NCBI RefSeq assembly: GCF_900110655.1
Contig: NZ_FOEQ01000007.1
Coordinates: forward strand, 216,516-280,515
Direction of reading: 5' to 3'
Length of the DNA stretch: 64,000 nt
Origin: Pseudomonas soli
GTDB lineage: Bacteria; Pseudomonadota; Gammaproteobacteria; Pseudomonadales; Pseudomonadaceae
Below are positions 34,873 to 43,863 of the stretch, piece after piece. The notes under the pieces were generated by a model. It had not been told where the DNA came from. It saw nothing but the letters and a program-made list of their open reading frames with translations, and ran no database searches. A program made the translations under genes and the position numbers. Position 1 is the stretch's first letter. Each line of letters opens with the position of its first letter.

Positions 34873-34953
34873 GGTATAGGTTTCCCCTGCATTTTCGTGG
34901 GGGGTTTGGGGGGCGCTGTGCCCCAGGTGCTGTGCATAACTAGGAGAACCGGG

Positions 34954-36414
34954 ATGGTCTTCTCGTCCAACGTGTTCCTGTTCCTGTTCCTGCCGGTTTT
35001 CCTCGGCTTGTACTACGTGAGCGGGAATCGCTATCGCAACCTGCTGTTGCTGGTTGCCAGCTACATCTTCTACGCCTGGTGGCGGGTGGACTTCCTCGCC
35101 CTGTTCGCCGGGGTCACCCTGTGGAACTACTGGATCGGCCTGAAAGTGGGCGCCGCCGGCGTGCGCACCAAGCCCGCGCAGCGCTGGCTGTTGCTCGGCG
35201 TGGGCGTCGACCTGTGCATCCTCGGCTACTTCAAGTACGCCAACTTCGGCGTCGACAGCCTCAATGCGATCATGACCTCGATGGGGCTGGAGCCATTCAT
35301 CCTCACCCATGTGCTGCTGCCGATCGGCATCTCGTTCTACATCTTCGAGTCGATCAGCTACATCATCGACGTGTACCGCGGCGACACCCCGGCCACGCGC
35401 AACCTGATCGACTTCGCGGCCTTCGTGGCGATCTTCCCGCACCTTATCGCCGGCCCCGTGCTGCGCTTCAAGGACCTGGTCGACCAGTTCAACAACCGCA
35501 CCCATACCCTGGACAAGTTCTCTGAAGGCTGCACCCGCTTCATGCAGGGCTTCATCAAGAAGGTGTTCATCGCCGACACCCTGGCGGTGGTCGCCGACCA
35601 CTGCTTCGCCCTGCAGAACCCCACCACGGGTGATGCCTGGCTCGGCGCCCTGGCCTACACCGCGCAGCTGTACTTCGACTTCTCCGGCTATAGCGACATG
35701 GCCATCGGCCTGGGCCTGATGATGGGCTTCCGCTTCATGGAAAACTTCAAGCAGCCCTACATCAGCCAGTCGATCACCGAGTTCTGGCGGCGCTGGCACA
35801 TCAGCCTGTCGACCTGGCTGCGCGACTACCTGTACATCACCCTGGGCGGCAACCGCAAAGGCACCTTCAACACCTACCGCAACCTGTTCCTGACCATGCT
35901 GCTGGGCGGGCTGTGGCACGGCGCCAACTTCACCTACATCATCTGGGGCGCCTGGCACGGCCTGTGGCTGGCCATCGAGCGCGCGCTGGGGCTGGACACC
36001 AACCCGCAGCGGTTCAACCCGGTGAAATGGGCCTTCACCTTCCTGCTGGTGGTGGTCGGCTGGGTAATCTTCCGCGCCGAGAACCTGCACGTGGCCGCCC
36101 GCATGTACGGCGCCATGTTCAGCTTCGGCGACTGGCAGCTGTCGGAAATCAACAGCGCCCAGCTAACAGGCCTGCAGGTCGCGACGCTGGTCGTCGCCTA
36201 CCTCACCCTGGCGTTCTTCGGCCTGCGCGACTTCTACCGCAATGCCGCGCCGAAACAAGCTCCGCGCACCCCGGTGCAGGTCAATGCCGATGGTTCCCTG
36301 GGCCTGGACTGGACCCGGGTCATGACCCGCGCCCTGGTCCTGCTGCTGTTCGCCGCCTCGGTACTCAAGCTCTCGGCGCAGAGCTACTCCCCGTTCCTGT
36401 ACTTCCAGTTCTGA
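34954..36414 (+). CDS. algI: Alginate O-acetyltransferase AlgI (MBOAT family)
   Basis: The 486-residue multi-pass inner-membrane protein starts MVFSSNVFLFLFLPVF, with TAGGAG upstream. The catalytic histidine is His322 in LWHGANFTYIIWGAWHG, the P. aeruginosa position. It passes acetyl groups across the membrane toward AlgJ/AlgX/AlgF. The length is shorter than the roughly 520 residues I recall for P. aeruginosa, the difference being at the C-terminus. Confidence 0.96.
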   Translation: MVFSSNVFLFLFLPVFLGLYYVSGNRYRNLLLLVASYIFYAWWRVDFLALFAGVTLWNYWIGLKVGAAGVRTKPAQRWLLLGVGVDLCILGYFKYANFGVDSLNAIMTSMGLEPFILTHVLLPIGISFYIFESISYIIDVYRGDTPATRNLIDFAAFVAIFPHLIAGPVLRFKDLVDQFNNRTHTLDKFSEGCTRFMQGFIKKVFIADTLAVVADHCFALQNPTTGDAWLGALAYTAQLYFDFSGYSDMAIGLGLMMGFRFMENFKQPYISQSITEFWRRWHISLSTWLRDYLYITLGGNRKGTFNTYRNLFLTMLLGGLWHGANFTYIIWGAWHGLWLAIERALGLDTNPQRFNPVKWAFTFLLVVVGWVIFRAENLHVAARMYGAMFSFGDWQLSEINSAQLTGLQVATLVVAYLTLAFFGLRDFYRNAAPKQAPRTPVQVNADGSLGLDWTRVMTRALVLLLFAASVLKLSAQSYSPFLYFQF

Positions 36415-36424
36415 GGCCTGAATC

Positions 36425-37585
36425 ATGAACCGGACACTTCGCATCACCTATTCATTGACGTTCATGGGCCTGCTCGTCGGGCTGGGCGCATGGTCGGTCG
36501 GCGGGCTGGAAAGCTTCAACCGCACCGGGCAGATGACCCTGCTCGACGGCAAGCTGGCCAAGGCCGCCGAAACCCACTACGACGAGCAGTTCCCGATCAA
36601 GCGCGTCGGCACCAACCTGTGGGCCGCGCTGGACTTCAAGCTGTTCAACGAAGGCCGCCCTGGCGTGGTGCTGGGCCGCGACCAGTGGCTGTTCACCGAC
36701 GAGGAATTCAACCCCACCGTCGGCGCGCAGCAACAAATGCAGGACAACCTGGCGCTGGTGCGCGGGGTGCGTGACACACTGCAACGCCAGGGCGTGCAAC
36801 TGGTGCTGGCGATCGTCCCGGCCAAGGCCCGCCTATATTCCGAATACATCGGCAAAGAGACACCGGCCAGCCTGCACGACGACCTGTTCAACCAGTTCCA
36901 CGCCCAGGCGCGCCAGGCCAATGTGTTCGCCCCTGACCTGCTGGCACCGCTGGAGCAGGCCAAGGCCCGCGGCCAGGTGTTCCTGCGTACCGACACCCAT
37001 TGGACGCCGATGGGCGCCGAAGTGGTCGCGCAATCGCTGGCCGAAGCCGTCGACCGCCAGCACCTGCTCACCGGCGAGCCACAGGCGTACATCACCGAGG
37101 CCGGCGCCAGCGCGCCCTACAAGGGCGACCTGACCAACTTCCTGCCGCTGGATCCGCTGTTCAGCAACCTGCTGCCCAGCCCCGACACCCTGCAACAACG
37201 CAAGACCCATCCGGTGCAGGCCGAGGGCGCCGAGGGTGGCGACGCGCTGTTCGACGACAGCCGCATCCCGGTGGCGCTGGTAGGCACCAGCTACAGCGCC
37301 AACCCGCACTGGAACTTCCTCGGCGCCCTGCAGCAGGCCCTGCGCAGCGACGTCGCCAACTACGCCGAAGACGGCCACGGGCCGTTGCTGCCGATGCTCA
37401 AGTACCTGCAAAGCGACGCTTTCAAAAATGCCCCGCCACAGGTCGTGGTGTGGGAATTCCCTGAACGGTATCTGCCAATGAAGAACGACCTCAGCGCCTT
37501 CGATCCGCAGTGGATCGCACAGCTGAAGAACTCCCGCAAATCCGAAGAAAACCTGGCCCTGTCGTCCAACCGGACGGACCACTGA
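36425..37585 (+). CDS. algJ: Alginate O-acetyltransferase AlgJ
   Basis: The 386-residue protein has an N-terminal signal anchor and an SGNH-like domain related to AlgX. Catalytic residues are Asp190 and His192 (RTDTHWTPMG) and Ser289 (VGTSYSAN). AlgJ has acetylesterase activity and is thought to relay acetyl groups; it does not bind the polymer well. It lies 10 bp after algI. Confidence 0.96.
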   Translation: MNRTLRITYSLTFMGLLVGLGAWSVGGLESFNRTGQMTLLDGKLAKAAETHYDEQFPIKRVGTNLWAALDFKLFNEGRPGVVLGRDQWLFTDEEFNPTVGAQQQMQDNLALVRGVRDTLQRQGVQLVLAIVPAKARLYSEYIGKETPASLHDDLFNQFHAQARQANVFAPDLLAPLEQAKARGQVFLRTDTHWTPMGAEVVAQSLAEAVDRQHLLTGEPQAYITEAGASAPYKGDLTNFLPLDPLFSNLLPSPDTLQQRKTHPVQAEGAEGGDALFDDSRIPVALVGTSYSANPHWNFLGALQQALRSDVANYAEDGHGPLLPMLKYLQSDAFKNAPPQVVVWEFPERYLPMKNDLSAFDPQWIAQLKNSRKSEENLALSSNRTDH

Positions 37586-37605
37586 AGATAGAGAGGAACA
37601 CGCAC

Positions 37606-38253
37606 ATGACCACCAAGACTTCCATTGCCAAAGCCCTCACCCTCGCCGCCGGCCTGTCCCTGGCCTCGATGCAGGCCTTCGCTGGCGCCGATGCCGCCCT
37701 CTATGGCCCGAGCGCGCCGAAGGGCTCGACCTTCGTGCGCCTGTACAACGCCGCCAGCAGCCCCACCGCCGCCAGCGTCGGCAACACCCAGATCAAGCAG
37801 GTCGGCGCCCAGGCCAGCAGCGACTTCAGCTTCCTGCCCGGCGGCGACTACACCGCCCAGGTCGGCGGCAAGAGCGTGCCGGTCAAGCTGGCCGCCGACA
37901 AGTACTACACCCTGGTCAACAACAATGGCGGCAACCCGCAGCTGATCGAGGAGCCACCATTCAAGAACAAGCAGAAGGCCCTGGTGCGGGTGCAGAACCT
38001 CAGCGACCAGTCGCTGAGCCTGAAGACCGCCGACGGCAAGACCGAGGTGGTCCAGCCAGTGGCGGCCAAGGGCCGTGGCGAACGTGAAATCAACCCGGTC
38101 AAGGTCAACCTTGCCCTGTATGCAGGCGACAAGAAAGTCGGCGACGTCAAGCCCGTCGCCCTGGAGCGCGGCGAAGCGGCCGTGCTGTATGTCACCGGTT
38201 CCGGCAACAGCCTGTCGCCGGTGTGGGTAACTCGCCCCGTGGCTAGCAACTGA
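37606..38253 (+). CDS. algF: Alginate O-acetylation adaptor AlgF
   Basis: The 215-residue periplasmic protein starts MTTKTSIAKALTLAAGLSLA, with GAGAGGA upstream, and has a cleavable signal peptide (MQAFAGA). The mature part has two small beta domains (YGPSAPKGSTFVRLYNA). AlgF bridges AlgJ and AlgX. A reading from 37510 overlaps algJ and was rejected. It lies 20 bp after algJ. Confidence 0.95.
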   Translation: MTTKTSIAKALTLAAGLSLASMQAFAGADAALYGPSAPKGSTFVRLYNAASSPTAASVGNTQIKQVGAQASSDFSFLPGGDYTAQVGGKSVPVKLAADKYYTLVNNNGGNPQLIEEPPFKNKQKALVRVQNLSDQSLSLKTADGKTEVVQPVAAKGRGEREINPVKVNLALYAGDKKVGDVKPVALERGEAAVLYVTGSGNSLSPVWVTRPVASN

Positions 38254-38285
38254 TCCCCCTGCCTCTAAACGACTATTGGAGAAAC

Positions 38286-39743
38286 ATGATGATCCCGGTA
38301 ATTCTTTCTGGTGGTAGCGGTTCGCGTCTGTGGCCTCTGTCGCGCAAGCAGTTCCCCAAGCAGTTCCTGGCGCTGACCGGCGAACACACCCTGTTCCAGC
38401 AGACCATCGAACGCCTGGTGTTCGATGGCATGGACACCCCGATCGTGGTCTGCAACAAGGACCACAAGTTCATCGTCCAGGAGCAGTTGGCAGCGCTGAA
38501 GCTGGAAACCCAGGCCATCCTCATGGAGCCGTTCGGCCGCAACACCGCGCCGGCGGTGGCCATGACCGCGATGAAACTGGTCAACGAAGGCCGTGACGAG
38601 CTGATGCTGGTGCTCCCGGCCGACCACGTGATCGAGGACCAGAAGGCCCTGCAGCGCGCCCTGGCACTGGCCACCGTGGCCGCCGAGCGCGGCGAGATGG
38701 TGCTGTTCGGGGTGCCGGCGACCAAGCCCGAGACTGGCTACGGCTACATCCGTTCCAGCCAGGATTCGCTGCTGCCCGAGGGCGTGGCGCGGGTCGCCCA
38801 GTTCGTCGAGAAACCCGACGAGAAACGCGCCAACGAGTTCGTCCGCGCCGGCGGCTACTTCTGGAACAGCGGCATGTTCCTGTTCCGCGCCAGCCGTTTC
38901 CTGGAAGAGCTGAAAAAGCACGATCCGGACATCTACGACACCTGCCTGCTGGCCCTGGAGCGCAGCGACGAAGACGCCGATGTGCTGAGCATCGACGAAG
39001 CCACCTTCGCCTGCTGCCCGGACAACTCCATCGACTACGCGGTGATGGAGAAGACCCAGCGCGCCTGCGTGGTGCCGCTGTCGGCCGGCTGGAGCGACGT
39101 GGGCTGCTGGTCGTCGCTGTGGGACGTGCACGAGAAGGACGACAACGGCAACGTCACCAAGGGCGACGTGGTGGTGCAGGACAGCCACAACTGCATGATC
39201 CACGGCAATGGCAAGCTGGTGTCGGTGATTGGCCTTGAGAACATCGTGGTGGTCGAGACCAAGGACGCCATGATGATCGCCCACAAGGACAAGGTCCAAG
39301 GCGTCAAGCAGCTGGTCAACACCCTCGACGCCCAGGGCCGGACCGAGACCCAGAATCACCTCGAGGTCTACCGCCCGTGGGGCTCGTACGACTCGGTGGA
39401 CATGGGCGGGCGCTTCCAGGTCAAGCACATCACCGTCAAGCCCGGCGCCAGCCTGTCGCTGCAGATGCACCACCACCGCGCCGAGCACTGGATCGTGGTG
39501 TCCGGCACCGCCGAGGTGACCTGCGACGAGAACGTATTCCTGCTGACCGAGAACCAGTCCACCTATATTCCCATCGCCTCGGTGCACCGCCTGCGCAACC
39601 CGGGCAAGATCCCGCTGGAGATCATCGAGGTGCAGTCCGGCAGCTACCTGGGCGAGGATGACATCGAGCGCTTCGAGGATGTGTATGGGCGAACTTCCAC
39701 GCCGGTGGAGCGTGGGGTTTCGGTGAAGACCATCGCGCAGTAA
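38286..39743 (+). CDS. algA: Bifunctional phosphomannose isomerase / GDP-mannose pyrophosphorylase
   Basis: The 485-residue type II enzyme has the GMP pyrophosphorylase motif LSGGSGSRLWPLSRKQFPKQ at its N-terminus, FVEKPD in the middle, and the cupin PMI domain with QMHHHRAEHWIVVSG at the C-terminus. It supplies GDP-mannose to AlgD from fructose-6-phosphate, with the mutase step done by AlgC encoded elsewhere. It is the last gene of the operon, followed by an inverted REP pair. Confidence 0.98.
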   Translation: MMIPVILSGGSGSRLWPLSRKQFPKQFLALTGEHTLFQQTIERLVFDGMDTPIVVCNKDHKFIVQEQLAALKLETQAILMEPFGRNTAPAVAMTAMKLVNEGRDELMLVLPADHVIEDQKALQRALALATVAAERGEMVLFGVPATKPETGYGYIRSSQDSLLPEGVARVAQFVEKPDEKRANEFVRAGGYFWNSGMFLFRASRFLEELKKHDPDIYDTCLLALERSDEDADVLSIDEATFACCPDNSIDYAVMEKTQRACVVPLSAGWSDVGCWSSLWDVHEKDDNGNVTKGDVVVQDSHNCMIHGNGKLVSVIGLENIVVVETKDAMMIAHKDKVQGVKQLVNTLDAQGRTETQNHLEVYRPWGSYDSVDMGGRFQVKHITVKPGASLSLQMHHHRAEHWIVVSGTAEVTCDENVFLLTENQSTYIPIASVHRLRNPGKIPLEIIEVQSGSYLGEDDIERFEDVYGRTSTPVERGVSVKTIAQ

Positions 39744-39754
39744 GCCTGGGGCAC

Positions 39755-39816
39755 CTTCGCGGGGCAAGCTCGCTTCCACGCAGTTTTCCGGCGTGGGAGC
39801 GGGCTTGCCCCGCGAT
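39755..39816. repeat. Inverted REP pair after algA
   Basis: A plus-strand REP (39756-39780, TTCGCGGGGCAAGCTCGCTT) and a reverse copy (39792-39816) form a hairpin with an 11-nt loop. It starts 12 bp after the algA stop and is the only candidate 3' end of the operon. Confidence 0.88.
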
Positions 39817-39885
39817 TGCGTTTTGGAGGCCTGCCCAATTTGCGGCTAGGATGGTCGAACCCCCGCCACCAAGGCCTGCACTCCC

Positions 39886-40350
39886 ATGATCATCGGCGCC
39901 CTGCTCATCCTCACCTGGCTGGTCCTGCTGCTGCGCTATCCCGCCAAGGCCTTGCCGATTTCCCTGGCCGCCGTGTGCGGCCTGGGCCTGGTGGCACTAG
40001 GCGTGGTCTGGCAGGACACTCGCGAGGCCTCGCAGCTGGCCCGCCTGGACATTCGCCTGAGCTATGCCCCCGACCAGTGCCCCGCCGACCGCGCCCTGCA
40101 AGTACGGATGAAGAACGGCAACAAGGTGCCGCTCACCGAGCTGCGCTGGCGCGTGGCCGCCTATGCCCCCGGCGATACCGTGAACCTTGCCGAGAATACC
40201 TATGCAGCACCCCGCTACCGTGGTCCCGGCGAATTGCAGCCGGGCGTCGAGTGGAGCGACTGCCTGCCCTTGCCGCCGCTGCGCTCGGGGTATCGGCCGC
40301 AGACCCTGGAGTTTCGTGCCGAGCATCTGCAAGGTACATTCGCCAATTGA
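39886..40350 (+). CDS. Hypothetical membrane-anchored protein
   Basis: The 154-residue protein has two N-terminal TMs (residues 1-17 and about 24-42) and a periplasmic domain of about 110 residues with two cysteines (DQCPADR and WSDCLPL) that could form a disulfide. The domain looks beta-rich (LDIRLSYAP, LRWRVAAYAPGD). I recognise no family; the neighbours, algA and an SDR, are the same in the P. putida group as I recall. It is bounded on both sides by REP pairs. Confidence 0.8.
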   Translation: MIIGALLILTWLVLLLRYPAKALPISLAAVCGLGLVALGVVWQDTREASQLARLDIRLSYAPDQCPADRALQVRMKNGNKVPLTELRWRVAAYAPGDTVNLAENTYAAPRYRGPGELQPGVEWSDCLPLPPLRSGYRPQTLEFRAEHLQGTFAN

Positions 40351-40363
40351 TTCATTGCCTGTA

Positions 40364-40444
40364 CCGGCCCTATCGCTGGCAAGCCAGCTCCCACAGGGGC
40401 TTCGGTGATCCCTGTGGGAGCTGGCTTGCCAGCGATAGGGCCGG
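40364..40444. repeat. Perfect 35-bp inverted REP pair
   Basis: Two REP arms of the subtype CCTATCGCTGGCAAGCCAGC (40364-40398 and 40410-40444) are exact reverse complements over 35 bases with an 11-nt loop. It lies 13 bp after the hypothetical membrane gene and 38 bp before the SDR. Confidence 0.93.
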
Positions 40445-40482
40445 GCAGGTATTACGACCCTCCCAGACCTAAGGCCTACCCC

Positions 40483-41307
40483 ATGCCCACCGTCCTCATC
40501 ACCGGTTGTTCCAGCGGCATCGGCCGCGCCCTGGCCGACGCCTTTCGCGATGCCGGCCACGAAGTCTGGGCCACCGCCCGCAAGCCCGACGACGTCGACG
40601 CCCTGCTCGCCGCCGGCTTTGCCGCAAGGCAACTGGATGTGAATGACGGCGAGGCACTGACCCGCCTTGCCGACGAGCTGGAAGACCGCCACGGCGGCCT
40701 CGATATCCTCATCAACAACGCCGGCTACGGTGCCATGGGCCCGCTGCTCGACGGCGGTGTCGAGGCCATGCGCCAACAGTTCGAAACCAACGTCTTCGCC
40801 TTGGTCGGCGTAACCCGCGCGCTGTTCCCGCTGCTGCGCCGCTCCCGTGGGCTGGTGGTGAACATCGGCAGCGTCTCGGGCGTGCTGGTCACCCCGTTCG
40901 CCGGCGCGTACTGCGCGTCGAAGGCCGCCGTGCACGGTCTCACCGATGCCTTGCGCCTGGAATTGGCGCCGTTCGGTATCCGGGTGATGGAAGTGCAGCC
41001 GGGGGCGATCGCCTCGCAGTTCGCCAGCAATGCCCAGCAACAGGCCGAGCAGGTATTGGCGAGCGATTCCCCATGGTGGCCGTTGCGCGAACAGGTACAG
41101 GCCCGAGCGCGGGCGTCGCAGGACCGGCCGACCTCGGCGGCGGTGTTTGCCCAACGCCTGCTGGCCGCCACGCGCAAGTCGCCAGTGCCGGCACTGGTGC
41201 GTATCGGCAATGGCAGCACGGCGCTGCCGTTGATGGCCCGGGTGCTGCCACAGAGGTTGCTGGATTGGGTACTACGCAAACGCTTCGGTCTGTTGCGACC
41301 GCTCTGA
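40483..41307 (+). CDS. Short-chain dehydrogenase/reductase
   Basis: The 274-residue classical SDR has the cofactor motif TGCSSGIG (residues 7-14), NNAG (78-81) and the catalytic YxxxK as Tyr143 and Lys147, with Ser130. An Arg in TARKPDD after strand 2 suggests NADP preference. The substrate is unknown. The start MPTVLITG is chosen by homology; the frame upstream to 40405 runs through the REP pair. Confidence 0.9.
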   Translation: MPTVLITGCSSGIGRALADAFRDAGHEVWATARKPDDVDALLAAGFAARQLDVNDGEALTRLADELEDRHGGLDILINNAGYGAMGPLLDGGVEAMRQQFETNVFALVGVTRALFPLLRRSRGLVVNIGSVSGVLVTPFAGAYCASKAAVHGLTDALRLELAPFGIRVMEVQPGAIASQFASNAQQQAEQVLASDSPWWPLREQVQARARASQDRPTSAAVFAQRLLAATRKSPVPALVRIGNGSTALPLMARVLPQRLLDWVLRKRFGLLRPL

Positions 41308-41313
41308 CGACAC

Positions 41314-41350
41314 AAGGCATCGTGGGAGCTGGCTTGCCCCGCGATGCCTT
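41314..41350. terminator. REP-containing hairpin between convergent SDR and efflux genes
   Basis: AAGGCATCG (41314-41322) and CGATGCCTT (41342-41350) form a 9-bp stem that encloses a single REP core (TGGGAGCTGGCTTGCCCCG). It fills the gap between the SDR stop and the convergent outer-membrane-factor stop, so it may end both transcripts. Confidence 0.6.
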
Positions 41351-42778
41351 TCAAACCTGATCGAACGCCTGCCAGCCGCCGCCCAGCGCCTTGTATAGCC
41401 CGACCAACGCCTGCGACACCGCCGCCGAGCTGTCGATCCACTGCTCTTCGCTGGCCAGCAGCGCACCCTGCACCGTCAGCACGTTGAGAAAGTCCACCGC
41501 CCCTTCCATATACTGGCGCTGCGCGGTCTCCAGGGCGATGCGGTTCTGCCGCACCGCCTCGGCCAGATGATCACGGCGCAGCTGGCTGGCGTTGTACAGG
41601 CGCAGCACGTCGTCGATCTCGTGCCAGGCACCGAGCACCACCTTGCGGTAGTTCAGCGCCGCCTCCTGCTGCTGCGCCTCGCGCAGCTCCAGGGTGCCCT
41701 TGAGCCGCCCGCCCTCGAAGATCGGCAGCGACAGTTGCGGGCCGAAGGCGAACCGGCGCGAATCCCAACCACCGAAATCGGACAGTTGCATGGCCTGGAA
41801 ACCGACACTCCCGGACAAGCGGATGCTCGGGTAGAAGTCCGCCTTGGCCACGCCGATGCTGGCGGTGGCGGCATGCAGGCGCGCCTCGGCCTGGCGAATG
41901 TCCGGCCGGCGCTCGGCCAGCTCCGAAGGCACGCCGATGGCGAAACGCTGCTGCGGCGCGGGCAGCTCGCCGCCTTGCAGCAGCTCACGCTGCAGGCTGC
42001 GTGGCGGTTCGGCGGCGAGCAGGCCGAGGGCGTTGATCAGGTCGTCGCGACGGGCTTCCAAGGTCGGCAGGCGCGCCTCGATCGAGGCCACCTGGGCGCT
42101 GGCTTGGGCCACGTCGAGGCGGGTGGCTACCCCTTCCGCCTGGCGGCCTTCGGACAACTTCAGGCTGTGACGGGCAACCTTGAGGTTGTCCTGGGTAATG
42201 TCCAGGGTGTGCTGCACGGCACGCAACTGGATGTAGTTGCCGGCGGTTTCCGCAAGCAAGGCCAGCAGCACGCCCCGGCGATCGTTCTCCGCCACCTCGA
42301 CGCTCGCGTCGGCGGCCTCGACCTGGCGGCGTACACGCCCCCACAGGTCCAGTTCCCAGCCGGCCACCAGGTCGCCTTGCCAGAGGTTGTACGCCGACTT
42401 GCCAGACTTGCCGGACGGGTCGTTCAGCCCCTCGGCGCTGTTGCGCGCACGGCTGTACCCGGCGTTCACGTCCACCGCCGGCAGCTCGTCCGCCGCCACG
42501 CTGCTGCGCAGGGCGCGGCTTTGCAGCAGGCGGGCACTGGCCATGCGCAGGTCGAGGTTGCGCTCTGTGACCTTCTGGATCAGCACGCTCAGGCGCGGGT
42601 CGTGGAAGCTGTCCCACCAACGCAGTTCCAGCGGTTCGGCCACCGGCTGGCTGGACGCGGCAGCGCCTTGCAGCTCGGCCCAGTCCTTGGGCGCCTCGCT
42701 GTCCGGACGGTGGAAGTCCGGGCCGAGGGTGCAGCCGGCCAGCAGCATGGCCAGCAACAGAGGGCTCAGGCGTCTCAT
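41351..42778 (-). CDS. Efflux outer-membrane lipoprotein (NodT/OprM family)
   Basis: The 475-residue outer-membrane factor has a lipobox LLAGC with acylated Cys16 and two repeats of the TolC-like coiled-coil/barrel domain (for example AEAVRQNRIALETAQRQYMEGAVDFLNVL). It overlaps the membrane-fusion gene by 4 bp (ATGA), so it is the exit duct of the same tripartite pump. Substrate unknown. Confidence 0.92.
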   Translation of the reverse strand: MRRLSPLLLAMLLAGCTLGPDFHRPDSEAPKDWAELQGAAASSQPVAEPLELRWWDSFHDPRLSVLIQKVTERNLDLRMASARLLQSRALRSSVAADELPAVDVNAGYSRARNSAEGLNDPSGKSGKSAYNLWQGDLVAGWELDLWGRVRRQVEAADASVEVAENDRRGVLLALLAETAGNYIQLRAVQHTLDITQDNLKVARHSLKLSEGRQAEGVATRLDVAQASAQVASIEARLPTLEARRDDLINALGLLAAEPPRSLQRELLQGGELPAPQQRFAIGVPSELAERRPDIRQAEARLHAATASIGVAKADFYPSIRLSGSVGFQAMQLSDFGGWDSRRFAFGPQLSLPIFEGGRLKGTLELREAQQQEAALNYRKVVLGAWHEIDDVLRLYNASQLRRDHLAEAVRQNRIALETAQRQYMEGAVDFLNVLTVQGALLASEEQWIDSSAAVSQALVGLYKALGGGWQAFDQV

Positions 42779-43836
42779 CGCGCAGTCACCTCTTTGCCGG
42801 CGAGCGTGTCGCCGTGGGTATCGATGGTCGCTTCCACCGACATGCCCACGCGCAGGCGCGCCAACAGCGGCTGGCCGTCATCGAAGACGATCTTCACCGG
42901 AATACGCTGCACCACCTTGGTGAAGTTGCCGGTGGCATTGTCCGGTTTCACGGCGGCGAAGGTCACCCCAGTGGCCGGGGCGATGCTCTCGACACGGCCG
43001 TGGAGTTGTTCGCCGGAGAAGGTATCGACACTGATACTGACCGGTTGCCCCGGTTGCACATGGGTCAGTTGGGTCTCCTGGAAGTTGCCGACGATATAGG
43101 CGCGCTCCAGCGGCACCACCGACAGCAGCCGCGCCCCCGGATTGACGTAGGCGCCGATGCGCAGGGCGCGCTCGCCGACCATGCCGTCGACCGGCGCGGT
43201 GATACGGGTGTAGGACAGGTCCAGGCGGGCTTTTTCCAGCCCGGCTTCGGCACGCTTGAGCTGGCCATCGGCGCTGGCCACCTGGGCGCTGAGGATGTCC
43301 ACCTGCTTGCGCGTGGCCAGCAGCGCCGCCTGGCTGTTGGCCAACCGCGCACGGGCCTGGTCGACGCCGCTGCGCGCCTGCTGGGCATTCTGCACGGTGC
43401 CGGCGCCCTGCTCGGCCAGGCGGCTGTAGCGGGTCACCTCGTGGTCGGCGAAGGCCGCCTCGGCCTGGGCTGCCTTTACCGCCGCCTCGGCCTGGGCGAT
43501 CAACGAGGCCTGGCGCTCGAGCGTGGCGCGGGCATCCAGGCTCTGCGCCCTGGCCACCAACAGTTGCGCCTGGGCGGCGTCGAGCGCGGCCTGGTAGTCG
43601 CGCGGATCGATGGTCGCCAGCAACTGGCCGGCACTCACCTGCTGGTTGTCCTCCACCAGCACCTCCTTGATGAAGCCCGCAACCTTGGGCGCCACCACGG
43701 TGTAGTCGGCGGTCACATAGGCGTCGTTGGTGCGCTGGCGGTGATCGCTGTCGAACATCCAGGGGCCGACCAGGGCGGCGAGCACGGCCACGGCGAGTGC
43801 CGAGCCGATGAAGAGCGTCTTGCGGTTGTTGGTCAT
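42775..43836 (-). CDS. Membrane-fusion protein, HlyD/EmrA family
   Basis: The 353-residue periplasmic adaptor has one N-terminal TM (residues 7-27), a lipoyl half-motif (VAGFIKEVLVEDNQQVSAGQ), a long coiled coil (about 85-205) and the second lipoyl half (LDLSYTRITAPVDGMVGERA). It pairs with the adjacent DHA2 MFS transporter (27 bp upstream) and NodT-type channel. AaeA/EmrA-like pumps export hydrophobic acids, uncouplers and drugs. Confidence 0.93.
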   Translation of the reverse strand: MTNNRKTLFIGSALAVAVLAALVGPWMFDSDHRQRTNDAYVTADYTVVAPKVAGFIKEVLVEDNQQVSAGQLLATIDPRDYQAALDAAQAQLLVARAQSLDARATLERQASLIAQAEAAVKAAQAEAAFADHEVTRYSRLAEQGAGTVQNAQQARSGVDQARARLANSQAALLATRKQVDILSAQVASADGQLKRAEAGLEKARLDLSYTRITAPVDGMVGERALRIGAYVNPGARLLSVVPLERAYIVGNFQETQLTHVQPGQPVSISVDTFSGEQLHGRVESIAPATGVTFAAVKPDNATGNFTKVVQRIPVKIVFDDGQPLLARLRVGMSVEATIDTHGDTLAGKEVTAR

Positions 43837-43863
43837 CTTTCTATCTCGAATTCAGCCCCGGCT

